NCBI GenBank assembly: GCA_902506225.1
Contig: LR733345.1
Location: forward strand, 1,798,001-1,862,000
DNA length: 64,000 nt
Direction of reading: 5' to 3'
Origin: Faucicola sp902506225
GTDB lineage: Bacteria; Pseudomonadota; Gammaproteobacteria; Pseudomonadales; Moraxellaceae
In this document: positions 1-8,312 of the stretch, one piece after another
Layout of the letters: each line of letters starts with the position of its first letter
How positions within the stretch are numbered: the stretch's first letter is position 1
Program-made: the position numbers and the translations under genes
Notes under the pieces: model-generated
Seen by the model: the letters and a program-made list of their open reading frames with translations, nothing else
Databases searched by the model: none
What the model was told of the DNA's origin: nothing

Positions 1-1
1 C

Positions 2-715
2 GCCATGCACACCATGGGACTAACGCAGCTCACGGTGGTGGCGCCCAAACTACCGATTGACGAGGATGCCTATGCCCATGCCGCAGGTGCCAAAGCAATT
101 TTAGATGCTGTGACCATTTGCGACACCCTTGAGCAAGCCCTGCAAGATTGCCACTGGGTAATAGCTACCAGTAGTCGCCAACGCCATATTCCAAGACCCG
201 TATTATCGCCCCGACAAGCGGCCGAATTGATGGTCACTAATTTTCACAACCTTGACGATGTAATGACAGATTCTGCGCATCGCAATTGGCAACTTGCCAT
301 TGTGTTCGGTCGTGAAGATCGCGGTTTAACAAATGAAGAGCTGCAATTGGCCGACTACCATATTCAAATTCCTGCCAATGCGCAGTATGGGGTATTAAAT
401 GTGGCGGCTGCGGTTCAAGTGATTGCCAGCGTTTTTTACGAAACTGCCGAATTGGCATTGACAGCAAGAACAGCGGCTGAAAAATCGATTGATTTGACTT
501 TTCGCCAGCAGTGGGATGAGCCGCCTATCTCAAATGATCAGCGTTTACAGCTAGAAAATAGGCTGTTGGCATTGCTGGAGAATTTAGATATCTACAATCC
601 TGCCCAATCTAAAGTGATGCCTCAGCGTATTAATCGACTCCTTAGTAGATTACAGCTTGATATCAAAGAATATCAGTTACTACAAGCTACTATCGCAAAA
701 TTACTTAAGTCCTAA
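2..715 (+). CDS. trmJ: TrmJ tRNA Cm32/Um32 methyltransferase, 5'-truncated by window edge
   Basis: SPOUT-family enzyme that 2'-O-methylates nucleotide 32 of tRNA in the cytoplasm using S-adenosylmethionine. The reading frame is open from the first base of the window; the first visible residues (A-MHTMGL) align with the internal AMKTMGL segment of E. coli TrmJ as remembered, so about 22 N-terminal residues lie outside. The visible 237 residues include the FGREDRGLTNEEL segment and the NVAAAVQVIA segment, which form the knotted SAM-binding part, followed by a helical C-terminal tail. The ATG at position 5 is therefore internal, not the start. cysE follows after 79 bp on the same strand. Confidence 0.9.
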   Translation, partial: AMHTMGLTQLTVVAPKLPIDEDAYAHAAGAKAILDAVTICDTLEQALQDCHWVIATSSRQRHIPRPVLSPRQAAELMVTNFHNLDDVMTDSAHRNWQLAIVFGREDRGLTNEELQLADYHIQIPANAQYGVLNVAAAVQVIASVFYETAELALTARTAAEKSIDLTFRQQWDEPPISNDQRLQLENRLLALLENLDIYNPAQSKVMPQRINRLLSRLQLDIKEYQLLQATIAKLLKS

Positions 716-794
716 GCTTATTTAAAATTTTCAAGCAATTGATGAGTTCGTGATATCATAATCACTTAAAATTTTTATACAATCGGTAGTCAGT

Positions 795-1763
795 ATGTTG
801 TCCGTCATCCAAAATTTATCCAAAAAAACCCAGACCATCAAAGCAGAATTACAAGAGGACATCCAAGCGGTGTTTGACCGTGACCCTGCGGCACGTAACA
901 CGCTTGAAGTGCTGTTGACTTATCCTGGCGTCCATGCGCTATTGATTCACCGCGTCGCTCACAGTATGTGGCAACACAATAACAAAGGCTTGGCACGGTT
1001 TGTATCCTTTGGCAATCGATTTTTGACCGGGATTGAAATTCACCCTGCAGCAAAAATTGGGCGGCGATTCTTTATTGACCATGGCATGGGCGTGGTCATT
1101 GGTGAAACCGCTGAAATCGGTGATGACGTCACCTTGTATCACGGCGTCACGCTGGGTGGGGTATCATTAAATGAAGGCAAACGCCATCCCACGCTGGAAG
1201 ATGGCGTGGTTGTCGGTGCAGGTGCCAAAGTATTAGGCGGCTTTACCGTGGGTAAATATGCCAAAATCGGCTCCAATGCTGTCGTTGTCAAAGAAGTGCC
1301 TGCCGGTGCGACCATGGTAGGCGGCGCGGCGCGTCTGATTCATGATAAAGCCAAAGCGGAGCAAATGGGGCTTGATAGCTTAGCAAATAATGGGGTAACC
1401 CCAGCTGACGACTATATCGAAAAAACCGTCATCGAAAAATCAACCGATGCTGGGCAGATGAATGCGGTTGGACAAACCTCTATTAATACTTCCGCTACCA
1501 ATGAGGAAGATTGCAATAAAATTAAGCTACAGCAAGCGGGCGTTTTTCATCAATATGGGATTGACCCCAACACCCAAGACCCGGTGGCAATGACTTTTAT
1601 CAAAATGCTCGAGCACATTCGCCAGTCTGAAGCGCGCCTTGATGAATTGCAAAGTGCGATGTGCAAATTGGATCCAAATTTCTGCAAAAAACAATATACC
1701 AAACTTGATATGCGCGATTTGGATGCCGTCGATCCGCAATTTTTTATGGAAGATGAATTGTAA
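795..1763 (+). CDS. cysE: Serine O-acetyltransferase with long C-terminal extension
   Basis: Makes O-acetylserine from serine and acetyl-CoA, the first step of cysteine synthesis. The 322-residue protein has a helical N-terminal part (about 1-65) and a left-handed beta-helix of hexapeptide repeats (about 70-180), with the DHGMGVVIGE and YHGVTLGG segments carrying the catalytic Asp/His and acetyl-CoA site. The core alone would end near residue 185; the other ~137 residues are an extra tail ending MEDEL. E. coli CysE ends in an isoleucine that docks in CysK, and that terminus is missing here. cysK, the next pathway step, lies about 15 kb away at 16358-17374. Core function is certain; the tail's role is unknown. 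Confidence 0.93.
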   Translation: MLSVIQNLSKKTQTIKAELQEDIQAVFDRDPAARNTLEVLLTYPGVHALLIHRVAHSMWQHNNKGLARFVSFGNRFLTGIEIHPAAKIGRRFFIDHGMGVVIGETAEIGDDVTLYHGVTLGGVSLNEGKRHPTLEDGVVVGAGAKVLGGFTVGKYAKIGSNAVVVKEVPAGATMVGGAARLIHDKAKAEQMGLDSLANNGVTPADDYIEKTVIEKSTDAGQMNAVGQTSINTSATNEEDCNKIKLQQAGVFHQYGIDPNTQDPVAMTFIKMLEHIRQSEARLDELQSAMCKLDPNFCKKQYTKLDMRDLDAVDPQFFMEDEL

Positions 1764-1823
1764 AATAAATTCCATCCGATGATAAATACGAGATATTATT
1801 GGGTGACTGCTTAGGTGATTAGC

Positions 1824-3344
1824 TTAAAAAGACTGGGGCGTTGGCGTAGGTTTAAGTAAAAATTGGTTGCTTCGTTTGATGGTTTGCAAATCCGCTAATA
1901 CCTGATCTTGCCAACTCGTTTCTGCCCCAGTCAAAGTCACATCGGGTTTGACGCCTACGCCATCAATTTTCTCACCTTTACTTGAGTAATAATGAGCGAC
2001 CGTTAGCTTTACTGCTTCGTTATCATTGATGGGTACAATGCTTTGGATAGAGCCTTTACCATAGCTAGTTTCGCCATAAACCTTGGCACGTTGGTTGTTT
2101 TGTAGCGCACTGGCTAATACTTCAGCCGCCGAAGCGGAATAACGATTTTGCAACACCACCAGCGGTAAATCCGCAAATTGGGCTGTGCCGTGGGTGCGCA
2201 TCACCTCTTGTATGCCTTGCCGATTTTTAATCTGCACCACCACTTTATCGTTCATAAATAAACTCGCGATATCATTGGCAGCTGACAACACGCCACCTGG
2301 GTTATTGCGCAAATCGAGTACCAGCACGCTAAACGGCTGATTTAATTTGGTGAGTGCCATTAAAAATTGCTGCTGGGTATTGTTCTGAAATACGGGGATT
2401 TGCACCACCGCAACACCATTAATGATGTTGGTACTCATGGCTTGTTGTTGTACTAAAGTTCTTTGCACAACCACCAGATGTTTACGACGACCTTTATCCG
2501 AGACTAACAAGCGAGCCGTTGTCCCTGCGATGCCTGTCAGCAGCTGATCGACGTCTTGCGAGGTTCGCGTGCTGTCTAACTTATTATCATTGATTTGATG
2601 CAAATAATTGCCGCGCTGAATACCCGCTTTTGCAGCAGGCGAGTTGGGCAGCACGTCATCAAACACCCAGCTATCTACATCGGCATGAAAACTGACACTC
2701 ACGCCAATACTGCCAATATCGCCTTCGGTAAATAACCTTAGGTTTTCAAACGCGTTTGCATCCAGATATTCAGAATAAGGATCGAGCGCAGCTAAAGTGC
2801 CTGCCATCGCATTGGCAAACAGCGATTCATCATCGACATTCGTCACATAGTTTTGACGGATGATATCAATCATTTTGACAAATTTTTCAACCGTGACGGG
2901 TGATACCGCCCCCAATGCCACTTGCTGGATTTGCCCAGAGGCTGGCGCGATGGGCTGAGTGTCTTTTGGCTGAGTGTCTAGGTTTGGCTGAGTGGTGGGA
3001 TTAGTCACTATAGGGGCGGTTGACGTAATATCCACCTCCCCGCCATCGTCAGCGCCGTCATCCGTCAAATTGTCTTCATCAGAGCCATTAGGTATATTCA
3101 CCACACTGATAGGTACGGCAGTAGGATTGACGCCCGCAATCGCCTGAGTGATTGCGGGTTTTAATGCCGTTTTATTGGTTTTTGCCGCAACTGAGGCAGC
3201 AGAAGTAACAGGTGGTTTAACAGGCGCACTGACAGTCGGTCGGTTAGCAGCATAACCCAATGAACCTATCCCCCACAATGCCAGCACGATAACGTGTCTT
3301 TTGAAAGTAGGATTAGATAGTGGTTTGAAACGCTGCGTTACCAT
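1824..3344 (-). CDS. ctpA: S41 carboxyl-terminal processing protease (CtpA-like)
   Basis: Periplasmic serine protease of the tail-specific/CTP family. 506 residues: an N-terminal signal-like segment (VIVLALWGIGSLGYA), a low-complexity Thr/Pro/Gln linker (to about residue 150) holding a small tandem repeat, a PDZ domain (about 200-290, GSIGVSVSF to GIQRGNYL), then the S41 catalytic domain. The catalytic Ser lies in NRYSASAAEV (about residue 404) and the Lys in YGKGSIQS (about 429); this 25-residue spacing matches E. coli Prc. It begins 23 bp after gpmI and is probably co-transcribed with it. The targets cannot be read from the sequence. Confidence 0.9.
   Translation of the reverse strand: MVTQRFKPLSNPTFKRHVIVLALWGIGSLGYAANRPTVSAPVKPPVTSAASVAAKTNKTALKPAITQAIAGVNPTAVPISVVNIPNGSDEDNLTDDGADDGGEVDITSTAPIVTNPTTQPNLDTQPKDTQPIAPASGQIQQVALGAVSPVTVEKFVKMIDIIRQNYVTNVDDESLFANAMAGTLAALDPYSEYLDANAFENLRLFTEGDIGSIGVSVSFHADVDSWVFDDVLPNSPAAKAGIQRGNYLHQINDNKLDSTRTSQDVDQLLTGIAGTTARLLVSDKGRRKHLVVVQRTLVQQQAMSTNIINGVAVVQIPVFQNNTQQQFLMALTKLNQPFSVLVLDLRNNPGGVLSAANDIASLFMNDKVVVQIKNRQGIQEVMRTHGTAQFADLPLVVLQNRYSASAAEVLASALQNNQRAKVYGETSYGKGSIQSIVPINDNEAVKLTVAHYYSSKGEKIDGVGVKPDVTLTGAETSWQDQVLADLQTIKRSNQFLLKPTPTPQSF
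2951..2998. repeat. 15-bp tandem repeat x3 in the ctpA linker
   Basis: Three imperfect units, 2951-2965, 2966-2980 and 2984-2998, each close to ttggctgagtgtcta, with a 3-base insertion before the third. They encode the DTQP-type repeats of the low-complexity linker and keep the reading frame. Confidence 0.8.
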
Positions 3345-3367
3345 AGGATAGTTGCACCCATTAACTG

Positions 3368-4990
3368 TTAGTTTACTACGATTAAGCTTTCACCTGTCAT
3401 TTCGGCAGGTTTGGCAAGGTGCATTAAGTCCAATAGTGTTGGCGCCACATCCGATAGCTTACCACCTGTGCGAATGTGCACGGTATCAGGTGCTTGCTCA
3501 TTAACATAAATAAATGGCACTAGCTCTGTGGTGTGCTGGGTGTGTACCTGTCCGCTATCATAATCCTGCATTTGTTCAACATTACCATGGTCAGCGGTAA
3601 TCAGTAAATGCCCATGATTGGCAATCACGCAATCAGCAATGGTTTTCACACAGTTATCCAACGTTTCGACGGCTTTGACAGCGGCATCAAACACACCTGT
3701 GTGCCCTACCATATCACCATTGGCATAATTCACAATCAGTACATCATACGCACCGGAATTAATGGCATGGGTCAATTTTTCAGTGACTTCTGGCGCACTC
3801 ATTTCGGGTTGTAAATCATAAGTAGCAACCGCAGGCGAGTTGACCAAAATTCGCTGCTCCCCTTCAAACTCTGCTTCGCGCCCACCACTAAAAAAGAAAG
3901 TCACGTGGGCGTATTTTTCGGTTTCCGCAATACGCAATTGGGTTTTGCCTTGGGCTTGCAAATATTCGCCTAAGGTGTTGGTCAGCGATGTCGGTTCAAA
4001 AGCGATACTGGTCACATCATTGTTTTGTAATTCATCGGAGTATTTGGTCAGCATCACAAATTTTGACAGCGTTGGCAGTTTTTCACGCGTAAAGCCATCG
4101 AAATCAGCGGACACCAGTGCTTGGCTGATTTCGCGGGCGCGGTCGGCACGAAAATTCATAAAAATCACACTGTCATTGTCTTGGATAGTACCAAAGTCAG
4201 CGTTTTGGTTAGCATAACGCACCCAAGTCGGTTTGACGAACTCGTCACTTTCACCTGCGCCATACGCTGCGCTAATCGCTGCAGCACCTGATTGCACCAC
4301 CCGTTCTGCTTTGGCTTGGGTCAGCAAATCATACGCTTGCTGTACCCGATCCCAACGTTTATCCCGATCCATCGCAAAGTAGCGACCAATAAGACTGACC
4401 AAATAAGCCGTGCCTTCATATCGCTCATTAAGCGTGGCAAGCGCTTGTTCTAATTGTGCGACATAATTGTCCGCACTTTTAGGCGGCGTGTCACGACCGT
4501 CCAAAAATGTATGGATAAAGACCTGCTTTGCACCCTGCTGCAATGCCAGCTCGACCATCGCGACAATATGATCTTGATGCGAATGAACTCCCCCATCAGA
4601 TAACAATCCCAGGATATGCACATTGGCGTTTCGGTTATTGGCAAGCTTTACTGCTTCGGTTAATGCAGGGTTGCTAAAAAATTGCTGTTCGCGGATTTCT
4701 TTGTGAATACGGGTAGAGTCTTGATACAAAATACGACCTGCACCCAAATTCATATGCCCGACTTCAGAGTTACCAAACTGCCCTGCGGGTAAACCTACGT
4801 CTTCACCTGACCCTGAAATCAAACCATGCGGATAATGCTGATACAAATAATCAAGGTTTGGGGTATGCGCCGCGGCAATCGCATTATCACGCTGATCTTC
4901 GCGATATCCAAAACCATCTAAAATCATCAACACATGGGGGATTTTTTTAACCGTCGATTGATGGGTAACCGAGTTAGATGCTTGATTCAT
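3368..4990 (-). CDS. gpmI: 2,3-bisphosphoglycerate-independent phosphoglycerate mutase
   Basis: Interconverts 3- and 2-phosphoglycerate in glycolysis and gluconeogenesis; cytoplasmic, Mn-dependent, alkaline-phosphatase superfamily. The 540 residues slightly exceed the usual ~510 because of an N-terminal extension before VLMILDGFGYRE. Hallmarks: GQFGNSEVGHMNLGAGR with the phosphorylated Ser, FLDGRDTPPKSA, NFRADRAREI, and the metal ligands in NYANGDMVGHTG and LITADHGNVEQM. Start chosen at the ATG with agagg nine bases upstream. An extended -10 box (TGCTATAAT on the minus strand, complement of 5053-5061) lies about 65 bp upstream. ctpA follows in the same transcript. Confidence 0.97.
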   Translation of the reverse strand: MNQASNSVTHQSTVKKIPHVLMILDGFGYREDQRDNAIAAAHTPNLDYLYQHYPHGLISGSGEDVGLPAGQFGNSEVGHMNLGAGRILYQDSTRIHKEIREQQFFSNPALTEAVKLANNRNANVHILGLLSDGGVHSHQDHIVAMVELALQQGAKQVFIHTFLDGRDTPPKSADNYVAQLEQALATLNERYEGTAYLVSLIGRYFAMDRDKRWDRVQQAYDLLTQAKAERVVQSGAAAISAAYGAGESDEFVKPTWVRYANQNADFGTIQDNDSVIFMNFRADRAREISQALVSADFDGFTREKLPTLSKFVMLTKYSDELQNNDVTSIAFEPTSLTNTLGEYLQAQGKTQLRIAETEKYAHVTFFFSGGREAEFEGEQRILVNSPAVATYDLQPEMSAPEVTEKLTHAINSGAYDVLIVNYANGDMVGHTGVFDAAVKAVETLDNCVKTIADCVIANHGHLLITADHGNVEQMQDYDSGQVHTQHTTELVPFIYVNEQAPDTVHIRTGGKLSDVAPTLLDLMHLAKPAEMTGESLIVVN

Positions 4991-5052
4991 TGTTGCCTCT
5001 AGAAAAGCTAAAAATAAGGAAATACAAAACTAGTATTAAAAAAATTTTGAAA

Positions 5053-5061
5053 ATTATAGCA
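5053..5061 (-). promoter_or_regulatory. Extended -10 promoter element upstream of gpmI
   Basis: The minus strand reads TGCTATAAT, a TG-N extended -10 hexamer 63-71 bp before the gpmI start codon. There is no good -35 at 16-18 bp, as is usual for extended -10 promoters. Predicted by eye only. Confidence 0.45.
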
Positions 5062-5100
5062 TAGCTCGCTCCATCTCTTTAACCCAGATTTTGCGTCATT

Positions 5101-5148
5101 CTGTTAACTGCAAAGCCTGTTAAATGCTAAGCCTGTTAACTGCTAAGC
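5101..5148. repeat. 16-bp tandem repeat x3 between gpmI and ssrS
   Basis: Three contiguous units, 5101-5116, 5117-5132 and 5133-5148, of the form ctgttaactgctaagc with one or two differences. They lie in the divergent gpmI/ssrS region, about 105 bp before the 6S promoter. No palindrome or protein site is evident. Confidence 0.85.
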
Positions 5149-5254
5149 GATATGATGAGAGCAAAAACCTTGTGATATGTTTTGACGGTTTTAATAGTAT
5201 TTTGACCGTCAAGTTTGATTAATTTAATCAATCATTGAATTAACGAGCGAGCTT

Positions 5255-5283
5255 TTGCATCATCTTAGGTAATCTGCTACAAT
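5255..5283 (+). promoter_or_regulatory. Sigma-70 promoter of ssrS
   Basis: TTGCAT (5255-5260) and TACAAT (5278-5283) are separated by exactly 17 bp. The expected start, about 7 bp after the -10, falls at about 5290, where the closing stem of the 6S RNA begins. Confidence 0.75.
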
Positions 5284-5289
5284 GCGTGC

Positions 5290-5480
5290 ATCTGGGGTAT
5301 TCGCCAGTTTATGGTTTTACCTGAGCTGATAATTTATATAAGGGTATGCGTTCTTTTCACTTGTTGTGCAAGCCTGCATCCAGCTACGCTGCGATGATTC
5401 AGGAAGCCTTAAGAGTGGTTGCCATACCCACCCTGAACGTTACAGTTCATGGGTTCACATAGACAGCGGTACTCTGGACC
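5290..5480 (+). ncRNA. ssrS: 6S RNA
   Basis: 6S RNA binds and inhibits housekeeping RNA polymerase by mimicking an open promoter. The region has the family landmarks in order: CCTGAGC..GATA near the 5' end (5330-5342), GAAGCCTTAA (about 5402-5411) and a CACCCTGAACG segment (5428-5438), matching remembered E. coli 6S. The ends form a closing stem: 5291-5304 pairs with 5466-5478 through Watson-Crick and G-U pairs with one bulge. A good sigma-70 promoter lies just upstream and a strong terminator just downstream. In many gammaproteobacteria a ygfA gene follows; here a convergent purine permease gene does. The exact 3' end is uncertain. Confidence 0.88.
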
Positions 5481-5490
5481 AAAATTTAAT

Positions 5491-5531
5491 AAAAAAACCA
5501 TCTAACCCAATTCGGCTAGATGGTTTTTTTT
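5491..5531. terminator. Bidirectional terminator between ssrS and the purine permease gene
   Basis: The hairpin stem CCATCTA (5498-5504)/TAGATGG (5517-5523) is extended by an A-run on the left and a T-run on the right, so it can end ssrS rightward and the permease gene leftward. Confidence 0.85.
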
Positions 5532-5544
5532 GCTCAGCCATTGA

Positions 5545-6843
5545 TTAACTTAAAAAAATCAATTTTGCCAATAAAATCGCCGTTAACACCCAAACCGCAG
5601 GGCTCACTTCTTTATAGCGTCCACTCACCAATTTGGCAATGGTATAGGTGATAAAACCTAACGCAATCCCATCCGCGATTGAGAAGGTAAGCGGCGTCAA
5701 CAGCAGCACTACCGCGACAGGTGATGCCTCGGTCAAGTCATCCCAATCAATCTCACGCAGCGTAAATAACATCAATACCGCGACATAAAAAATCGCCCCT
5801 GCCGTCGCATACGCAGGAATCATCCCAGCCAATGGCGCAAAAAATAACGCCAATAAAAATAACACGCCTACCACAATGGCGGTCAAACCGGTGCGTCCAC
5901 CTGCTGCCACGCCTGCTGTGCTTTCTACATAACTCGTTACCGATGACGTCCCTAGCAACGACCCTGCCACAGCCGCCGTTGAGTCAGCAAACAAGGCTTT
6001 ACCTAGATTCGGGATTTGACCGTCGGTAGACATTAACCCCGCTTTTTTGGTCACGCCAATTAATGTGCCTGATGTATCAAATAACACCACGAATAAAAAG
6101 GCAAAAATCACACTAACCATACTTACATCAAGCGCGCCTGCAATGTCTAACTGCATAAAGGTCGGTGCAATCGATGGCGGCATTGACACAATCCCTGAGT
6201 AATGGGTTTCCCCTGCCAACAAGCTAATCACCGTCACAATTAAAATTGACAACATCACTGCTGCAGGGACTTTACGCTGCACAAATACGACAATCAGAAA
6301 AAAACTCAAAATCGCCATCGCAGGACCAAAATCGGTGAGTTTGCCCATCGTCACAAACGTGGCGGGACTTGCCACGATGATGCCCGAGCTTTTAAGCGCA
6401 ATAAATGCTAAAAACGCCCCAATCCCTGCGACGATACCTTGTTTAAGCGTATAGGGAATGGCGTTGATAATCCATTCACGCAGTTTAAAGGCACTAATCA
6501 GCACAAACAGCAAGCCTGAAATAAACACCGCCCCCAACGCCACTTGCCAGCTTTTACCCATTCCCAAGACGACGGTAAAGGTAAAAAACGCATTTAAACC
6601 CATGCCAGGTGCCAATGCCACCGGCAAACGCGCAATCAATCCCATCAAAAAACAGCCCAGCGCTGAGGCTAGACATGTCGCTACAAATACCGCCCCTTTA
6701 TCCATCCCTGCCTTTGCCAGCATATCGGGATTGACAAAGATAATATAAGCCATGGTCAAAAAGGTTGTCAGACCTGCCAGAATTTCAGTTTTTATCGTTG
6801 TATTGCGGCCATCTATGCCAAAATAGCGCTCGATTACATTCAT
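5545..6843 (-). CDS. NCS2 family purine permease (AzgA/GhxP type)
   Basis: Inner-membrane transporter of the adenine/guanine/hypoxanthine branch of the NCS2 family, proton-coupled. The 432 residues form a typical 12-14 segment hydrophobic protein. The start MNVIERYFGI(D)GRNTTIKTE with AGLTTFLTMAYIIFVNP is the signature of this branch, followed by PVALAPGMGLNAFF and, later, the LLGTSSVTSYVESTAGVAAGGRTGLTA substrate-site region. The hydrophobic sequence runs to the C-terminus. A 13-bp duplication (6848-6873) lies just upstream of the start. It ends convergently against ssrS. Which purine it carries cannot be told. Confidence 0.9.
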   Translation of the reverse strand: MNVIERYFGIDGRNTTIKTEILAGLTTFLTMAYIIFVNPDMLAKAGMDKGAVFVATCLASALGCFLMGLIARLPVALAPGMGLNAFFTFTVVLGMGKSWQVALGAVFISGLLFVLISAFKLREWIINAIPYTLKQGIVAGIGAFLAFIALKSSGIIVASPATFVTMGKLTDFGPAMAILSFFLIVVFVQRKVPAAVMLSILIVTVISLLAGETHYSGIVSMPPSIAPTFMQLDIAGALDVSMVSVIFAFLFVVLFDTSGTLIGVTKKAGLMSTDGQIPNLGKALFADSTAAVAGSLLGTSSVTSYVESTAGVAAGGRTGLTAIVVGVLFLLALFFAPLAGMIPAYATAGAIFYVAVLMLFTLREIDWDDLTEASPVAVVLLLTPLTFSIADGIALGFITYTIAKLVSGRYKEVSPAVWVLTAILLAKLIFLS

Positions 6844-6847
6844 CTAT

Positions 6848-6873
6848 ATTCACCCAATTTATTCATCCAATTT
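6848..6873. repeat. 13-bp tandem duplication upstream of the purine permease gene
   Basis: attcacccaattt (6848-6860) followed directly by attcatccaattt (6861-6873), one difference, beginning four bases before the permease start codon on the minus strand. Confidence 0.7.
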
Positions 6874-7062
6874 ATGCGTCTAGGTTGCATCTGTATCCGT
6901 TGTGTTGACAACGCTTTTGTGCCCGTTTTCTGCCCCATTGTCATTCAACAACGCCCAAGAAAAACCCCCTATTTTACCCTAGAATACGCCAGCAACAAAT
7001 AACTGATTAAAATAAACATAAAATAACTGGGAATTTTGAAGCCAATTTATTTCTTTGCTGCC

Positions 7063-8286
7063 TTATTGGGCAAAGGGTAAAAATTGGCGGTTGTAAGTGA
7101 TGATTTGTGGCGGCGTATTATTTTGCGTGCCATTTTGCATGTTAGGTGGTACTGGCATGGGTGTCGCTGACACACCAGAAGCAGTTGCTGGGTCATTGTC
7201 AGCTTTAGGTAAAATCTTAGCGATTTGGCTATGCAAAAAAAGCTGCTTGTCGTCACTTTTGACACTGACAACGACGTGAAAACTTTGACTTTGGGTGGCT
7301 AACAGCTTGGCGATGCGTGCTTTGTTGCGCTCGTCAATCTGGGCAAAACTTGGTACTGCCCACAATTGAGTCAAGTTTTGCACCGCTAGGTTGTTTGCTC
7401 GGGCATTCGCCCAATTGATGATTGCTGTATCGTCGATTTGGTGGGTAGCCGCCACATTTGAAGCTGCGCTAGTGTCTTGCCCAGATTCTGGGGCGTCATC
7501 ACTGTCCGAACGGTTTGAGCCTTGCGGATGGTTGCCATTGGCTTCGGTAGGTAAATTCACCAGTACGCTTAATAGTTCGGGCTTCACTGTGTTGATATTC
7601 ATGGGCAGATAATATGGCACTGCGGTCAGATACGGCGCTAATTTTTGCAATGCTTCGCTATCCATACCGCGCACATATTGCAATTCATTGATTGAGATAA
7701 AAGTCTGGTTAGCGATACCCATCGCCATTTTTTTGCCCGTACTTTGATAATACGCTGCTTCTGCGCCACCGTCGGCACGGGTGTCACTGTCTGGGTCTTG
7801 CCAATCAAGCACCGCCATCGCAATATTGGGCGATAAGCCATTGGCTTGTAACAGCGCCTGAAAAAATGCCAGTGCCGTGTCATCTACTTTGCCATCGTGA
7901 TACAGGTTGTTAATATTAAAACGGCTGGCATCATCGTCGATTTTAATACTGACCTTGGCTTGATTTATGGTTTGCTCTGCCAGCGGTTTTGCCCAAGCAT
8001 CTGCTAAACTATCGACTTGGTTGACTTGGCTGTCTTGCGCAATCAAATTGGTCGCCATAGCTTCCCCTGCCAAGGCATATTCCCTAAGCTGCCCTTGACC
8101 TTTGGTCAGCTCAAATTCTCGAATCATCACTTTTTGATTGGCAAGCATACTGCCTGCCACGATGGTAATCGCCACCACCAACAACAAAATAGTCAGGAGT
8201 GCCATCCCTTGTTGCCCATGCCGATATGGCGGGTTTGCTATGGCAATATTTGCAAAAATTTTAGACGGAGTGCGGTTTGTTGGCAT
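7063..8286 (-). CDS. gspK: Type II secretion minor pseudopilin GspK
   Basis: Large minor pseudopilin at the tip of the type II secretion pseudopilus, built with GspI and GspJ in the inner membrane/periplasm. The prepilin peptidase site is QQG-MALLTILLL after residue 27; as in other GspK proteins Glu+5 is absent (Thr instead), and a hydrophobic helix follows. The body (DDASRFNINNL, LDWQDPDSDTRADGG, ELQYVRGM, INTVKPELL) is typical GspK, including the helical insert and Asp-rich metal-binding part. The reading frame is open upstream to 8361 but only from a TTG; the ATG at 8286 gives the usual leader and lies 26 bp after gspJ. 407 residues; last gene of the gspHIJK run. Confidence 0.9.
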   Translation of the reverse strand: MPTNRTPSKIFANIAIANPPYRHGQQGMALLTILLLVVAITIVAGSMLANQKVMIREFELTKGQGQLREYALAGEAMATNLIAQDSQVNQVDSLADAWAKPLAEQTINQAKVSIKIDDDASRFNINNLYHDGKVDDTALAFFQALLQANGLSPNIAMAVLDWQDPDSDTRADGGAEAAYYQSTGKKMAMGIANQTFISINELQYVRGMDSEALQKLAPYLTAVPYYLPMNINTVKPELLSVLVNLPTEANGNHPQGSNRSDSDDAPESGQDTSAASNVAATHQIDDTAIINWANARANNLAVQNLTQLWAVPSFAQIDERNKARIAKLLATQSQSFHVVVSVKSDDKQLFLHSQIAKILPKADNDPATASGVSATPMPVPPNMQNGTQNNTPPQIITYNRQFLPFAQ

Positions 8287-8312
8287 GGTGTATTTGCTAA
8301 AATTTGATTGAA

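Noticed and set aside
3840..4217. 125-residue plus-strand reading frame inside gpmI
   Set aside because: Opposite-strand shadow; gpmI is certain.
5366..5548. 60-residue reading frame on the plus strand
   Set aside because: It lies inside the 6S RNA and its terminator; no ribosome site and no protein-like sequence.
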